Source: Ignavibacteria bacterium (GTDB taxonomy: Bacteria; Bacteroidota; Ignavibacteria; Tepidaquicellales; Tepidaquicellaceae). From it: DNA of 64,000 bases. The stretch is from positions 62,001-126,000 of the forward strand of contig JAIBBK010000002.1 in assembly GCA_019694675.1 (NCBI GenBank), written 5' to 3'. Under the pieces are notes generated by a model. It had not been told where the DNA came from and searched no databases. It saw only the letters and a list, made by a program, of their open reading frames with translations. How positions within the stretch are numbered: position 1 is the first letter of the stretch; each line of letters begins with the position of its first letter. Positions 25,295-34,123 of the stretch are shown in pieces. The position numbers were made by a program, and so were the translations under genes.

Positions 25295-28200
25295 TCATTT
25301 ACAATAATCGTCAAAGAACTTCTCAACCTCACTGATCCTGACATGATCTTCTTCAATGCTCAGCTTCATTTCAACAACCAGCCGTTCCTTTTCAGGACTG
25401 ATGTTGAATCTTCCGGACCGGTCATTTGATATGGACTCTATGAGTGAAGTGAAAAAACTGCTCTCAAAGATCCTGTTTTCCTTTTCCGGAGGGAATTCAA
25501 GAAACATGCTCTTTCCCCTTATCACGATCTTCTCAAGCCCGAGCCTTCCTGCTTTGAGCTTCACTCCGATCACACGCAGAAGATTTTCCACATCATCAAG
25601 ATACTCGCCGAACCGGTCCTTCATCTCATTTGAAACCGTTTCAAGTTCGGCTTCATCGTTCAGCTCATAAAGCCTTCTGTACAGGTTCAGACGCTCCGTG
25701 TCGCTCGAAACATAGTCTTTGGGTATGAGTGCATTAAGATCGTTTTCTATAATGGCACCTTTTGATTCCAGTTTCTTCTCAATTGCCTCATTGATCTTTT
25801 TGAGTGCCAGTTCGTTTGCAAACAGGTCCCTGAACTCGTTCTCCTTCAATTCAAGCACTGCTTCTTCAATGATGCTTATGTACATGTCAAATCCTATCTC
25901 CTGTATGAAACCGCTTTGCTCTCCCCCAAGCAGATTGCCGACTCCCCTGATCTCCATATCGCGCATTGCAAGATTGAACCCGCTTCCGAGTTCGGTGAAC
26001 TCCTCGATCGCCTGAAGCCTTCTGACCGCAGTTTTTGTTAGCTTTGCGTCGGGAGGTGCAACAAGGTAAGCGTAGGCCTGAGCATCACTCCTTCCAACTC
26101 TGCCTCTCAATTGGTAGAGTTCTGCGAGGCCGTACATATTTGCATTGTTGATTATTATGGTGTTCACATTCGGAATGTCAAGGCCTGATTCAATGATCTT
26201 CGTGCAAAGCAGAACATTGAGTCTCTTTTCTATGAAGCCGATCAGAATGTCTTCAAGTTCCTTTCCCTCCATCTGTCCGTGAGCAATTCCGATCTTTGCT
26301 TCGGGGACGCTGTTCTTGAGCGTGTCGCCGAGTATGTTCAGATTCCTGATCTTGTCATTCACAAAATAGACCTGTCCGCCTCTTGCAAGTTCATTCCTGA
26401 TAATGGACGCAATGTAACTCCAGTCAAGCTTTATGATCTCTGTTGAAATGGGCTTTCTGTTCTTTGGAGGTGTGTTTATCACTGAAAGATCGCGGGCGCC
26501 GAGCAGGGAAAAATTGAGTGTACGGGGTATCGGAGTTGCCGTCAGAGTAAGTGTGTCAACATTTGGCTTTATGGATCTGAGTTTCTCCTTCGCCTTAACA
26601 CCGAATCTCTGTTCCTCGTCAATTATGAGGAGTCCGAGGTCTTTGAACCTGATGTCTTTTGACAGCACTCTGTGCGTACCGATGAGAATGTTCACCTTGC
26701 CGTCTTCAAGCCTTTTCAGGATCTCCTTCTGCTCTTTGGAGGATCTGAGTCTTGTAATATTGTCTACCTCAACCGCAAACGCCGAAAGGCGGTCGCGGAA
26801 TGTATTGTAATGCTGAACGGCGAGAATAGTGGTCGGCACCAGGACCGCCACCTGCTTGTTATCCATCACAGCCTTGAACGCCGCCCTCAGAGCAACTTCG
26901 GTCTTTCCAAATCCAACATCTCCGCACACAAGCCTGTCCATGGGATTTTCAGATTCCATATCTGCCTTGACCTCGCCGGTTGCCCTGAACTGGTCCGGGG
27001 TGTCTTCATACATAAAGTTGGCCTCGAGTTCTTTTTGCCAGTGAGTATCTACGGTAAACCTGTAACCTTTCTCCGACTTTCTCTTTGCATAGAGGACTAT
27101 GAGGTCACGGGCAATATCTTTTACCTTTTTCTTGGTTCTTGCCTTTGCCTTATCCCAGTCACCGCCGCCCAGCTTAGTAAGTGCAGGCTTATGCCCTTCC
27201 GAGCCGGAGTATTTGCGGATCAGGTTTATGCTGTTCAGGTTGATGAAAAGAAGGTCGTTTCCCTGATACTTCAGCTGAACAACTTCCTGGTTGCTGTTGC
27301 CGACCGTGATCTTTTTAAGTCCGGAGTAGATGCCTATGCCAAAATCCCTGTGAACGACAAAGTCGCCATACTGCAACTCCTTAAGCTCGCTGATGCTCAA
27401 GCCCTTGAATCTCAGCTTTCGCTTCTTGATCCTTTTGAAGTATCTTCCGAAGATCTGATGTTCAGTATAAACCAGAAGTTTCGGATCGGAGAGAATGAAT
27501 CCGCTGTGAAGAGACTCCGGCACTACAAAAAATCTGCCGCCTGTGATCTTGGAGCGTGATCCTCCGTCTCCTTCAGGTTTCAGCTGATGGATCTTCAGAT
27601 CCTCGGCCAATATATCATCATCTTCAAAGTCTTCCAGAAGCTCCTTAATTCTTTCTGCCTGATGATTATCTGAGGCAAGTATGCAGGCTTCGTAACCTTC
27701 TGAGATCCTGTTTGACAGGTCGGTGTAAATTGCCCGGAGATTGGAAAAGAATTCTGGCTGAGGTTTGGATCCAAAGCCTATATTTTGACCGCTTTCACCA
27801 TGGAGAGGATTTGCAAATGAAGACAGAGTTACCTTCCTGAACTTCTTTGTTTCATTTTCAAAATCATCTTCATGTGAATTCAAATCAACGGAAGGTTCGT
27901 CAATGATAAGGACAGTGTCGGGGGGAAGGTAGTCTGTAATTCTTTCCGTGAAGCTTTCATCACTCAGATTTTCATTGGTTGAGATGTTCAGTCCTATCTT
28001 CACATTGTCAATCTCCCTGACGGATCGCTGAGAGTTGATATCAAACTCACGGACAGATTCCACGGTATCACCGAAGAACTCAATTCTTACGGGGCTTTGC
28101 AGATTCTCGGCGAACACATCAACTATGCCTCCGCGTACGGAAAACTCTCCTTCCTGTGTAACAAAATCAGCCTTGTTAAATCCCGCCTTGTCGAGTCTTT

Positions 28201-28639
28201 TGAGAAGGTCAGTGAAATTCAGCTCAACCCCTTTGGAAACCTCGGTAATCGAATCCCGGAACAACTCCTTTGAGACCACATTCCTGCTCAGTGAATCACG
28301 GGATGTAAGTATGATGAACTCCCCGGATTCGGCAAGGTCAATGAGGATCTTGGAATAAGGTTCTGACTCGGGAAGCTTATCAGAGAATGCGGAAACATTT
28401 GCAGTTCCGTTGAGAAGTTCTATGTCGTCTTTGAGCTTGATGATCCGGTCATCGTCGAAGGAGACGAGAAGGAGTTTTGAAGAAATGTTTTCGTAGATAT
28501 ACGAAAGTATGAATGCGGACAGCGAGCCGTTCACACCAGACAGGTTTATATTCCCGTCTTTTCCGAAAGCGTCTTTAAGGGTGAGGAATGATCCTGACGA
28601 ATAAACCGAATTGCAAATCTTTCTCAGCTCAGGAATCAC
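25295..28639 (-). CDS. mfd: Transcription-repair coupling factor Mfd
   Basis: A 1114-residue SF2 helicase/translocase that removes RNA polymerase stalled at lesions and recruits nucleotide excision repair. N-terminal UvrB-like region: ~1-300. The RNA polymerase-interacting region has YGDFVVHRDFGIGIYSGL. Translocase motifs are GDVGFGKTEVALRAAF (Walker A, ~578), LLIIDEEQRFGVKAKE (motif II, ~680), TLTATPIPRTL (motif III), then AHGQMEGKELE and QLRGRVGRSDAQAYAYL (motif VI). The C-terminal TRCF domain has the expected length. It begins with GTG overlapping the HPr stop (GTGA). The long antisense open frames within it are shadows. Confidence 0.97.
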   Translation of the reverse strand: MIPELRKICNSVYSSGSFLTLKDAFGKDGNINLSGVNGSLSAFILSYIYENISSKLLLVSFDDDRIIKLKDDIELLNGTANVSAFSDKLPESEPYSKILIDLAESGEFIILTSRDSLSRNVVSKELFRDSITEVSKGVELNFTDLLKRLDKAGFNKADFVTQEGEFSVRGGIVDVFAENLQSPVRIEFFGDTVESVREFDINSQRSVREIDNVKIGLNISTNENLSDESFTERITDYLPPDTVLIIDEPSVDLNSHEDDFENETKKFRKVTLSSFANPLHGESGQNIGFGSKPQPEFFSNLRAIYTDLSNRISEGYEACILASDNHQAERIKELLEDFEDDDILAEDLKIHQLKPEGDGGSRSKITGGRFFVVPESLHSGFILSDPKLLVYTEHQIFGRYFKRIKKRKLRFKGLSISELKELQYGDFVVHRDFGIGIYSGLKKITVGNSNQEVVQLKYQGNDLLFINLNSINLIRKYSGSEGHKPALTKLGGGDWDKAKARTKKKVKDIARDLIVLYAKRKSEKGYRFTVDTHWQKELEANFMYEDTPDQFRATGEVKADMESENPMDRLVCGDVGFGKTEVALRAAFKAVMDNKQVAVLVPTTILAVQHYNTFRDRLSAFAVEVDNITRLRSSKEQKEILKRLEDGKVNILIGTHRVLSKDIRFKDLGLLIIDEEQRFGVKAKEKLRSIKPNVDTLTLTATPIPRTLNFSLLGARDLSVINTPPKNRKPISTEIIKLDWSYIASIIRNELARGGQVYFVNDKIRNLNILGDTLKNSVPEAKIGIAHGQMEGKELEDILIGFIEKRLNVLLCTKIIESGLDIPNVNTIIINNANMYGLAELYQLRGRVGRSDAQAYAYLVAPPDAKLTKTAVRRLQAIEEFTELGSGFNLAMRDMEIRGVGNLLGGEQSGFIQEIGFDMYISIIEEAVLELKENEFRDLFANELALKKINEAIEKKLESKGAIIENDLNALIPKDYVSSDTERLNLYRRLYELNDEAELETVSNEMKDRFGEYLDDVENLLRVIGVKLKAGRLGLEKIVIRGKSMFLEFPPEKENRIFESSFFTSLIESISNDRSGRFNISPEKERLVVEMKLSIEEDHVRISEVEKFFDDYCK

Positions 28640-28905
28640 TTTGGCTCCCCGAAACCATCTTCGAAAAATGAAATCATTTCATCGGCAAGCTGTTGTTCGT
28701 CACTGCCTTCAAATCTAAGCTGAAGTTTGGAGCCCTGCTCTGCGGCCAAAGTCATGACTCCTATTATGCTCTTTCCGTTCACTTCAAAGCCGTCGCGGGA
28801 AATGTAAAAATCGGCTTCGTATTTTGCGGCAATTCTGACTATAGCGGACGCAGGCCTTGTATGCATGCCTGCCTTGTTGACTATGGTAACTTCCCTTGTT
28901 ATCAT
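28636..28905 (-). CDS. ptsH: HPr-family phosphocarrier protein
   Basis: An 89-residue protein with the phosphorylatable His in NKAGMHTRPASAIV (His15) and a Ser-46-type site in VNGKSIIGVMTLAAEQGS, both normal for HPr. It would accept phosphate from EI and serve sugar uptake by PTS or regulation through the Ser site. No EI or EII genes lie nearby, so a regulatory role is as likely as transport. It is co-transcribed with mfd downstream (4-nt overlap) and lies 64 nt after the prenyl synthase gene. The ptsH name rests on family membership; an NPr- or Crh-like paralog cannot be excluded. Confidence 0.93.
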   Translation of the reverse strand: MITREVTIVNKAGMHTRPASAIVRIAAKYEADFYISRDGFEVNGKSIIGVMTLAAEQGSKLQLRFEGSDEQQLADEMISFFEDGFGEPK

Positions 28906-28969
28906 TTTTCAGACCTGCCGGAGGGTGAAAGCTTTGAATTCAAAGCGGTGGAATTGATAATTTCCAAGA

Positions 28970-29962
28970 TCAGATCTTTCTGTTCATTAACATTTCAGCA
29001 AGCCACTTGAGGCGTTGTCGTCCGGTGTTATCGGGAAGTTTCTCAAGGCACTGCATTGCCTGATCTGTAAACTTCTCAATTTCCTGTCTGGCGCAACTTA
29101 CGGCACCGCTCTCTTCATAAACTTCACGGACTTCTTCAATCTCTTTTGTGCCTGCATTCTTAAGTCCGTTGTTGTTGATGATCTTCTCAAGAAGTTTATG
29201 TCCTGCGCTCCCTTGTGTATTTTCATAGGCCTTTAAGAGCAGATAAGTTTTCTTGCCTTCAACTATGTCTCCGCCGATCTTCTTCCCAAAGTCTGCTTCA
29301 TCTGCAACAATGTCAAGCAGATCGTCCTGAATCTGAAAAGCCAGCCCTATGTTAAGGGCAAATTCCTTAACAACTGCAATGAAATCCTTGTCAGCTCCTC
29401 CGATGAGGGCACCCACTGCTGCTGAAGTCTCCAGCATCTTTGCAGTCTTTTTGCTGATCATGAGCATGTATTCAGATATCGAGACATCCTTTCTTGCTTC
29501 AAATTCCTTGTCATAGCTTTGTCCTTCGCAGACCTCAATTATCCCTTCGGTAAATGCCCTTGTCATTTCGCTTATGTTCGGGATCTCCGTTTTGAGAAGA
29601 TAAACATATGCCAGTCCGATAAGCTGATCGCCGGCGAGAATCGCCACATTGCTGTCCCATTTTTTGTAAACAGTCGGTTCACCGCGCCTCGTGTCTGCAT
29701 TGTCCATTATGTCGTCATGGACAAGGGTGAAGTTATGGAGCATTTCGAGCGCTACCGCGGCGTTTGCCGAGGATCCGAATGAGCCACCCGCAGTTTCGCA
29801 TGAGAAGATCACCATCATCGGGCGGATCCGTTTGCCTCCGCTGTTCAGTGCATAATTGAGAGGTTCATAGAGTGTTGCGGGGAGTTTACGAGTAATGGAA
29901 TTCAAAAGCATCTCATCAATCCTGCTCCTGTAATCAGCATAGACGCTGAGATAATCATTCAT
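28970..29962 (-). CDS. Polyprenyl (trans-isoprenyl) diphosphate synthase
   Basis: About 330 residues from the ATG at 29962 (a TTG three codons upstream is less likely). It condenses isopentenyl diphosphate with allylic diphosphates to make isoprenoid chains for quinones, carotenoids or lipids. The first Asp-rich motif is LVHDDIMDNADTRRG and the second is FQIQDDLLDI; GGKRIRPMM and the Lys in EGKKTYLLLKA are also present. Chain length cannot be read reliably from the residues before the first motif (MLHNFTL). First gene of a probable operon with HPr and mfd. Confidence 0.93.
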   Translation of the reverse strand: MNDYLSVYADYRSRIDEMLLNSITRKLPATLYEPLNYALNSGGKRIRPMMVIFSCETAGGSFGSSANAAVALEMLHNFTLVHDDIMDNADTRRGEPTVYKKWDSNVAILAGDQLIGLAYVYLLKTEIPNISEMTRAFTEGIIEVCEGQSYDKEFEARKDVSISEYMLMISKKTAKMLETSAAVGALIGGADKDFIAVVKEFALNIGLAFQIQDDLLDIVADEADFGKKIGGDIVEGKKTYLLLKAYENTQGSAGHKLLEKIINNNGLKNAGTKEIEEVREVYEESGAVSCARQEIEKFTDQAMQCLEKLPDNTGRQRLKWLAEMLMNRKI

Positions 29963-30255
29963 AAGTGGCAAAGCGGGTCAAATATTTTTTTTAATATAAA
30001 CATTTGGAAAAATTTGAGATATGTAGTAATTACAAGTCACCGCAGGCAATAGCAAAGAGAACCTGGTATACTTGGGAGTTCCGTTTCATACGAATCACAA
30101 TTGATGTGACCATCGCGAAGGAACAGGGGCATTTGCAGGATCATGCCGGTAAACACAAAATCCCTCATTGCAGGAGGAATTCTTAAATGTTAAATTTGAT
30201 TTCCCCAAAATCACATTGCTGAACCTCCAGGCCGGCAAAGAACAGGCCGGATCAA

Positions 30256-31884
30256 TTGACTCATTTTTCGGAAGATTTGAATCAAGGCATCACTAGAAAC
30301 GCAGAGAGCTTTGAACGCTGGGACGTAACCGCTATGGTGATGCTCTGCCTGTTCTGGATCACCTTTCTTGCCTTTACTCAATCGTTCACTTCGGGTTTTC
30401 ATTTCATAGACGATCACGAGATCATCATACTTGACAGCAAGATCGAATCAACTTCATTTGCATATACGGCAAAGAGCTATATGATGCGCGATCTCGGTTT
30501 GAGATTCCGCCCATTCTGGGCGGTTTACCGTGTTGCCGAAGTTGCCTTATTCGGCAGGAACATAACTGCCTGGTCTGTCTATCTCGGACTTCTCGGAATT
30601 GCCACATCATTGCTGCTTTACCGGGCCGTCCGTCTTGCAGGTCTGGGTATAGCACCTTCGGCGCTTTGCGTTCTGCTTACATTCATGAATCCGGCGGCAG
30701 TGATCTGGTGTCAGCTTGCGGATTCAGAGAGCATTGGGATGTTCATGCTTTCCTTGTCATTGTATCTGGGGATGAAAGCAATTCATTCGGGATCAGCCGC
30801 GAGGATACTGTACCAAAGCGGCTTCGCCGCTTCGCTGATGCTGACAGCACTTTGCAAGGAGAGTTTCATACTGGCCGTTCCGGCCATAGTTTATTTCTGC
30901 CTTTGGATTTACTCTGCGAAGAGAGGTACCGGCTTCTTAGAAGCTTTCAGGAGGAACGCCGCATACGCGGCTTCGCCGCTTATATTCTCTGCGCTTTGTA
31001 TCTTGTTCATAGTGATGCATACCGGCATCGCCGGTACGGGTTATGCCGGAGTAAAGGAGGATCTCCTGAGCTTCGGGTCAATAGCCGGTATGGCGGCGAC
31101 TGCGGTATCTTTCGGAATTTTCATTGCCGTTCTGCTGATGGCAGTGATGTACTTTTTTTACAGAAGCAGGACGCGGCGAAGCCGCGTGGAGGACGGGCTT
31201 CGCCCGTCCCGCGCCGTGATATTCTCACTCCTCATTATCATCCCGCAGATCATACTCTATCACGAATCGACAATCTGGGCAAGGTACTTCGTTCCGCTTA
31301 TGCTCGGCTATTCATTCATCCTCACATTTCTGCTCAGTCTTATCACGGGCGCCGGAGAGGTTCCTGCTCCTGCAAAATTCATCTCAACTGCCATTTGCAT
31401 TGCTGTGCTTGCATATCAGACGTACTCCTATGCCTATCCAGATGTAATGCTTCACAACAGCGAAAGGAGATCTATGACAGCAATGTTAAACAATTTAAAG
31501 ACCTGTGCAGATACATCATCAACCGTCCTGGTTGTCATGGACCCCGTTCACCACTGGGGTTACGGACGTTCTCTCTTCACTTATTTTGAATATGCCGATG
31601 AAGGACCGGAGATGAGATTTGATTTCACAAAACTGGATACAATTATTCAGCCTTATGACGATACTGCGTTTTACAGAATGACGGAGAACTATACAGAGAA
31701 ATTCTTCAGCAGACACATGTTTGATACTTCATTCATGCAGACGCCTTCATGTGTAGCTCTTTTTCCCGGACTTGAACCTAAGTTCAACCTTAAATACAAT
31801 CTTCTGATTCGGGAAGGTGAATACTTCAGGCATGATCACAACGGATTCGTGGTTTTAGACAGGAATGACAGTGAACCTGAATAG
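30256..31884 (+). CDS. Polytopic GT-C-like glycosyltransferase family membrane protein
   Basis: Up to 542 residues with about 10-12 transmembrane helices and a C-terminal extramembrane domain (~400-542). HFIDDHEIIIL after the first helix resembles the Asp/Glu-His motif of GT-C enzymes (GT39/PMT type), which move sugars from lipid carriers on the outer face of the membrane. The start is uncertain: TTG at 30256 or an internal ATG at about residue 27. The gene carries several short palindromes with 3-nt loops. The pair at 31171-31209 encodes a basic loop (RTRRSRVEDGLRPSR) between two helices and looks inserted in frame. It stands alone, with no obvious partner gene. Confidence 0.65.
   Translation: MTHFSEDLNQGITRNAESFERWDVTAMVMLCLFWITFLAFTQSFTSGFHFIDDHEIIILDSKIESTSFAYTAKSYMMRDLGLRFRPFWAVYRVAEVALFGRNITAWSVYLGLLGIATSLLLYRAVRLAGLGIAPSALCVLLTFMNPAAVIWCQLADSESIGMFMLSLSLYLGMKAIHSGSAARILYQSGFAASLMLTALCKESFILAVPAIVYFCLWIYSAKRGTGFLEAFRRNAAYAASPLIFSALCILFIVMHTGIAGTGYAGVKEDLLSFGSIAGMAATAVSFGIFIAVLLMAVMYFFYRSRTRRSRVEDGLRPSRAVIFSLLIIIPQIILYHESTIWARYFVPLMLGYSFILTFLLSLITGAGEVPAPAKFISTAICIAVLAYQTYSYAYPDVMLHNSERRSMTAMLNNLKTCADTSSTVLVVMDPVHHWGYGRSLFTYFEYADEGPEMRFDFTKLDTIIQPYDDTAFYRMTENYTEKFFSRHMFDTSFMQTPSCVALFPGLEPKFNLKYNLLIREGEYFRHDHNGFVVLDRNDSEPE
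30816..30832. repeat. Short palindrome inside coding sequence
   Basis: AAGCGGC-TTC-GCCGCTT is a perfect 7-bp inverted repeat with a 3-nt loop. Smaller ones of the same shape lie at 30967-30979 (GCGGC-TTC-GCCGC) and 31021-31035 (ACCGGC-ATC-GCCGGT) in the same gene. Confidence 0.6.
31171..31209. repeat. Twin in-frame palindromic element inside the GT-C-like gene
   Basis: Two perfect hairpins stand side by side: ACGCGGC-GAA-GCCGCGT (31171-31187) and GGACGGGC-TTC-GCCCGTCC (31191-31209), with stems of 7 and 8 bp and loops of 3 nt that are complementary (GAA/TTC). They are GC-richer than the surroundings and keep the reading frame. This is the look of a REP-like or RPE-like dispersed element inserted into a gene. 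Confidence 0.7.
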
Positions 31885-31992
31885 TATGAAAGCCCTGCTC
31901 TGTGGCCGGTTGCGAAATTATTTTGAGACTTAATATTGTTTGGTGCTTTGTCTAAATTCACCTCTTAAAAATCAACAGTTAAGTCAATTCAG

Positions 31993-33621
31993 ATGAGAAC
32001 ATCATATGCCGGCCGGTTTGCACTTCTGGCTATTTTCATTATACAGTTTGTCGCCGTAAACAAGGCCGTGCCTTCCGGCGATCTTCCGGCGCAAGACCGG
32101 AATGCGTCATACTCAGACGGCCTTCCTGACTGGGCATTGCTGGATCCCGATATGGACGGCTATGAGGGAGTAAGAACAAAGACTTTTTACAGATATCTTC
32201 AGACGCTTGATCTGATTCCTGAAAGAACAGACGTCATAGTCGGCGTGATTGATTCCGGATTTGACATTGACCACCCTGATCTTGCCGGAAATATCTGGAC
32301 AAACGAATCTGAAGCAAATGGCTCTCCGGGAGTTGACGACGACAATAACGGATATGTGGACGACATTCACGGATGGAATTTTCTCGGGAACGCAAAATAT
32401 ATTTCTTATGAAGTGGCCCGTGAATACAAAAGACTTAAAGACCTCAAGACCCCTCCCACGGATGCTTATTACAAAAAAGTAAAAGAGGAATATGAAGAGA
32501 AGTACGATGAGGTGATGTCAACCTATGACGGGCTGAAATGGACGCTTAAGGATCTTGAAGATGCGGAGAAGACTCTGATGCAAAAAAACATTACGACCGA
32601 TCCCGAAAAACTGCAGGGAATCTCTATGACGCTCAAGGGAAAATATTCCGATGCGGCTTCTGTGATCCTTGGAGTTTACCTTCTCTACGGTTCAAAGAAA
32701 TCTGATGTTGAACAGCTTCTTGAAAAGTACGAGATCAAGAAAGCACATTTGTTTGATACAACCTCAACATACCTGCTCGTCGGTGATAATCCCGATGACC
32801 TTTTCGAGAAGGGATACGGAAATCCGGATGTTGATGAAAAGAAGGAATCTCACGGAACACATGTTGCGGGAATAATAGCTTCAAGGCAGACCGGGCAGGC
32901 GCCATTTGCAAAGCTCATGCTTCTCAGGGCCGTTCCGAATGAAGGCGATGAGCGCGACAAGGACGTGGCAAATGCCATCCGGTATGCTGTTGACAACGGA
33001 GCATCAGTGATAAACATGTCGGCAGGCAAATACTTTTCACCTAACCCTGACATTGTTGTGGAAGCCATAAGGTATGCTGAAAGTAAGGGAGTATTGTTTG
33101 TTGTTTCAGCGGGTAATGAAGGCGCAGACGCTTCGAAGAAGATCAACTATCCTCAGAAGTTCATAGACAGCGGAAGCGGCAAGGAGTATTTTTCCAATAT
33201 GCTTGTGGTAGGAGCAAGCTCGTGGATGAAGCAGTGGGACCAGGATAAAGATCCTAAAAATCAGAATTCTCAGTTCGATCTGCTTGCGCCGTTCAGTAAC
33301 TATTCAAAGGAAGTTGTCGATGTATTCGCTCCCGGATCGCAGATCAATTCTACAGTGCCCGGTGGAAAGTACGATTACCTGAGCGGAACAAGCATGGCCG
33401 CACCGGTTGTGTCGGGAATAGCCGCCGTACTGAAATCCTATTACCCTGCACTCACTGCACAGCAGTTGAAGCAGGTGATCGCATCTTCCGTCAGGCAATA
33501 TGATAAGCTTATGGTCAAGGTCAGGAATAAGAAAGACATGTACTTTAGCGAGCTTTCAAAAACAGGCGGCGTGGTTGACCTCTTGAATGCATACCGGCTT
33601 GCAGGAACTCTCAGCAACTGA
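31993..33621 (+). CDS. Secreted S8 family (subtilisin-like) serine peptidase
   Basis: A 542-residue exported protease. A signal peptide precedes the catalytic triad: Asp in GVIDSGFDIDHPDL (~86), His in SHGTHVAGI (~286) and Ser in SGTSMAAPVVSG (~466), with the oxyanion Asn region at VVSAGNEG. The Asp and His are ~200 residues apart. The extra stretch, about 150 residues, is charged and helix-prone (EYKRLKDLKTPPTDAYY, YEEKYDEVMSTYDGLKWTL). No sorting domain is present. It is followed 43 nt later by a DinB-like gene. Non-conserved insertions here are known in some Bacteroidota S8 proteases. Confidence 0.93.
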   Translation: MRTSYAGRFALLAIFIIQFVAVNKAVPSGDLPAQDRNASYSDGLPDWALLDPDMDGYEGVRTKTFYRYLQTLDLIPERTDVIVGVIDSGFDIDHPDLAGNIWTNESEANGSPGVDDDNNGYVDDIHGWNFLGNAKYISYEVAREYKRLKDLKTPPTDAYYKKVKEEYEEKYDEVMSTYDGLKWTLKDLEDAEKTLMQKNITTDPEKLQGISMTLKGKYSDAASVILGVYLLYGSKKSDVEQLLEKYEIKKAHLFDTTSTYLLVGDNPDDLFEKGYGNPDVDEKKESHGTHVAGIIASRQTGQAPFAKLMLLRAVPNEGDERDKDVANAIRYAVDNGASVINMSAGKYFSPNPDIVVEAIRYAESKGVLFVVSAGNEGADASKKINYPQKFIDSGSGKEYFSNMLVVGASSWMKQWDQDKDPKNQNSQFDLLAPFSNYSKEVVDVFAPGSQINSTVPGGKYDYLSGTSMAAPVVSGIAAVLKSYYPALTAQQLKQVIASSVRQYDKLMVKVRNKKDMYFSELSKTGGVVDLLNAYRLAGTLSN

Positions 33622-33664
33622 AAGGATCACTGCGCCGGGAAATTTCATCTAAAAGTATTGAATT

Positions 33665-34123
33665 ATGAAAGAGCACTTTGCCGGTCTGCTGAAATATGAT
33701 CACTGGGCGAACAATGTGATCATGGATGCCTTCGATGAAGATGCTCCCGCTAAAGCAGTTACTCTTATGTCGCACATATTCAATGCGTGTGATATCTGGG
33801 CCGACAGGCTCAGCGGAATTATCCCGCAGATTCATCCCTGGGCACATACTGAACTGACCATGTTCAGAGACAGACTTGAATTGACGACCGGAAAACTTGA
33901 TCTGTATATCTCAACAGTTGATAACAAAATGCTGTTTGCCGGAATAAAATACTTGAACACAAAGGGAGAAGAATTCAAATCAACTCCCGCTGAAATTCTG
34001 ACTCACTTGTTCAATCATTCGACATATCACAGAGGTCAGATTGCGATGCTGCTGAAAGAGAAATACGGCACCGCTCCGGTCACGGACTATATTCATTATT
34101 CGAGGAGTATTGAAAGATCATGA
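33665..34123 (+). CDS. DinB-like four-helix protein
   Basis: A 152-residue protein of the DinB/DUF664-like bundle. The start KEHFAGLLKYDHWANNVI is typical of the first helix, followed by LMSHIFNACDIWADRL (His ligand) and LTHLFNHSTYHRGQIAMLL (H-x3-H ligands). Members bind a metal; the activity is unknown. It overlaps the adenine deaminase start by 4 nt (ATGA), so the two are translated together. Confidence 0.87.
   Translation: MKEHFAGLLKYDHWANNVIMDAFDEDAPAKAVTLMSHIFNACDIWADRLSGIIPQIHPWAHTELTMFRDRLELTTGKLDLYISTVDNKMLFAGIKYLNTKGEEFKSTPAEILTHLFNHSTYHRGQIAMLLKEKYGTAPVTDYIHYSRSIERS

Noticed and set aside
26672..27559. 295-codon open frame on the plus strand inside mfd
   Set aside because: Antisense shadow of a well-supported gene; no domain features.
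30004..30186. 60-codon frame before the membrane glycosyltransferase-like gene
   Set aside because: Short, without recognisable features or a clear ribosome site.
30666..31589. 307-codon open frame in another frame of the membrane glycosyltransferase-like gene
   Set aside because: The other frame has clear transmembrane helices; this one is Arg/His/Ser-rich without family features.
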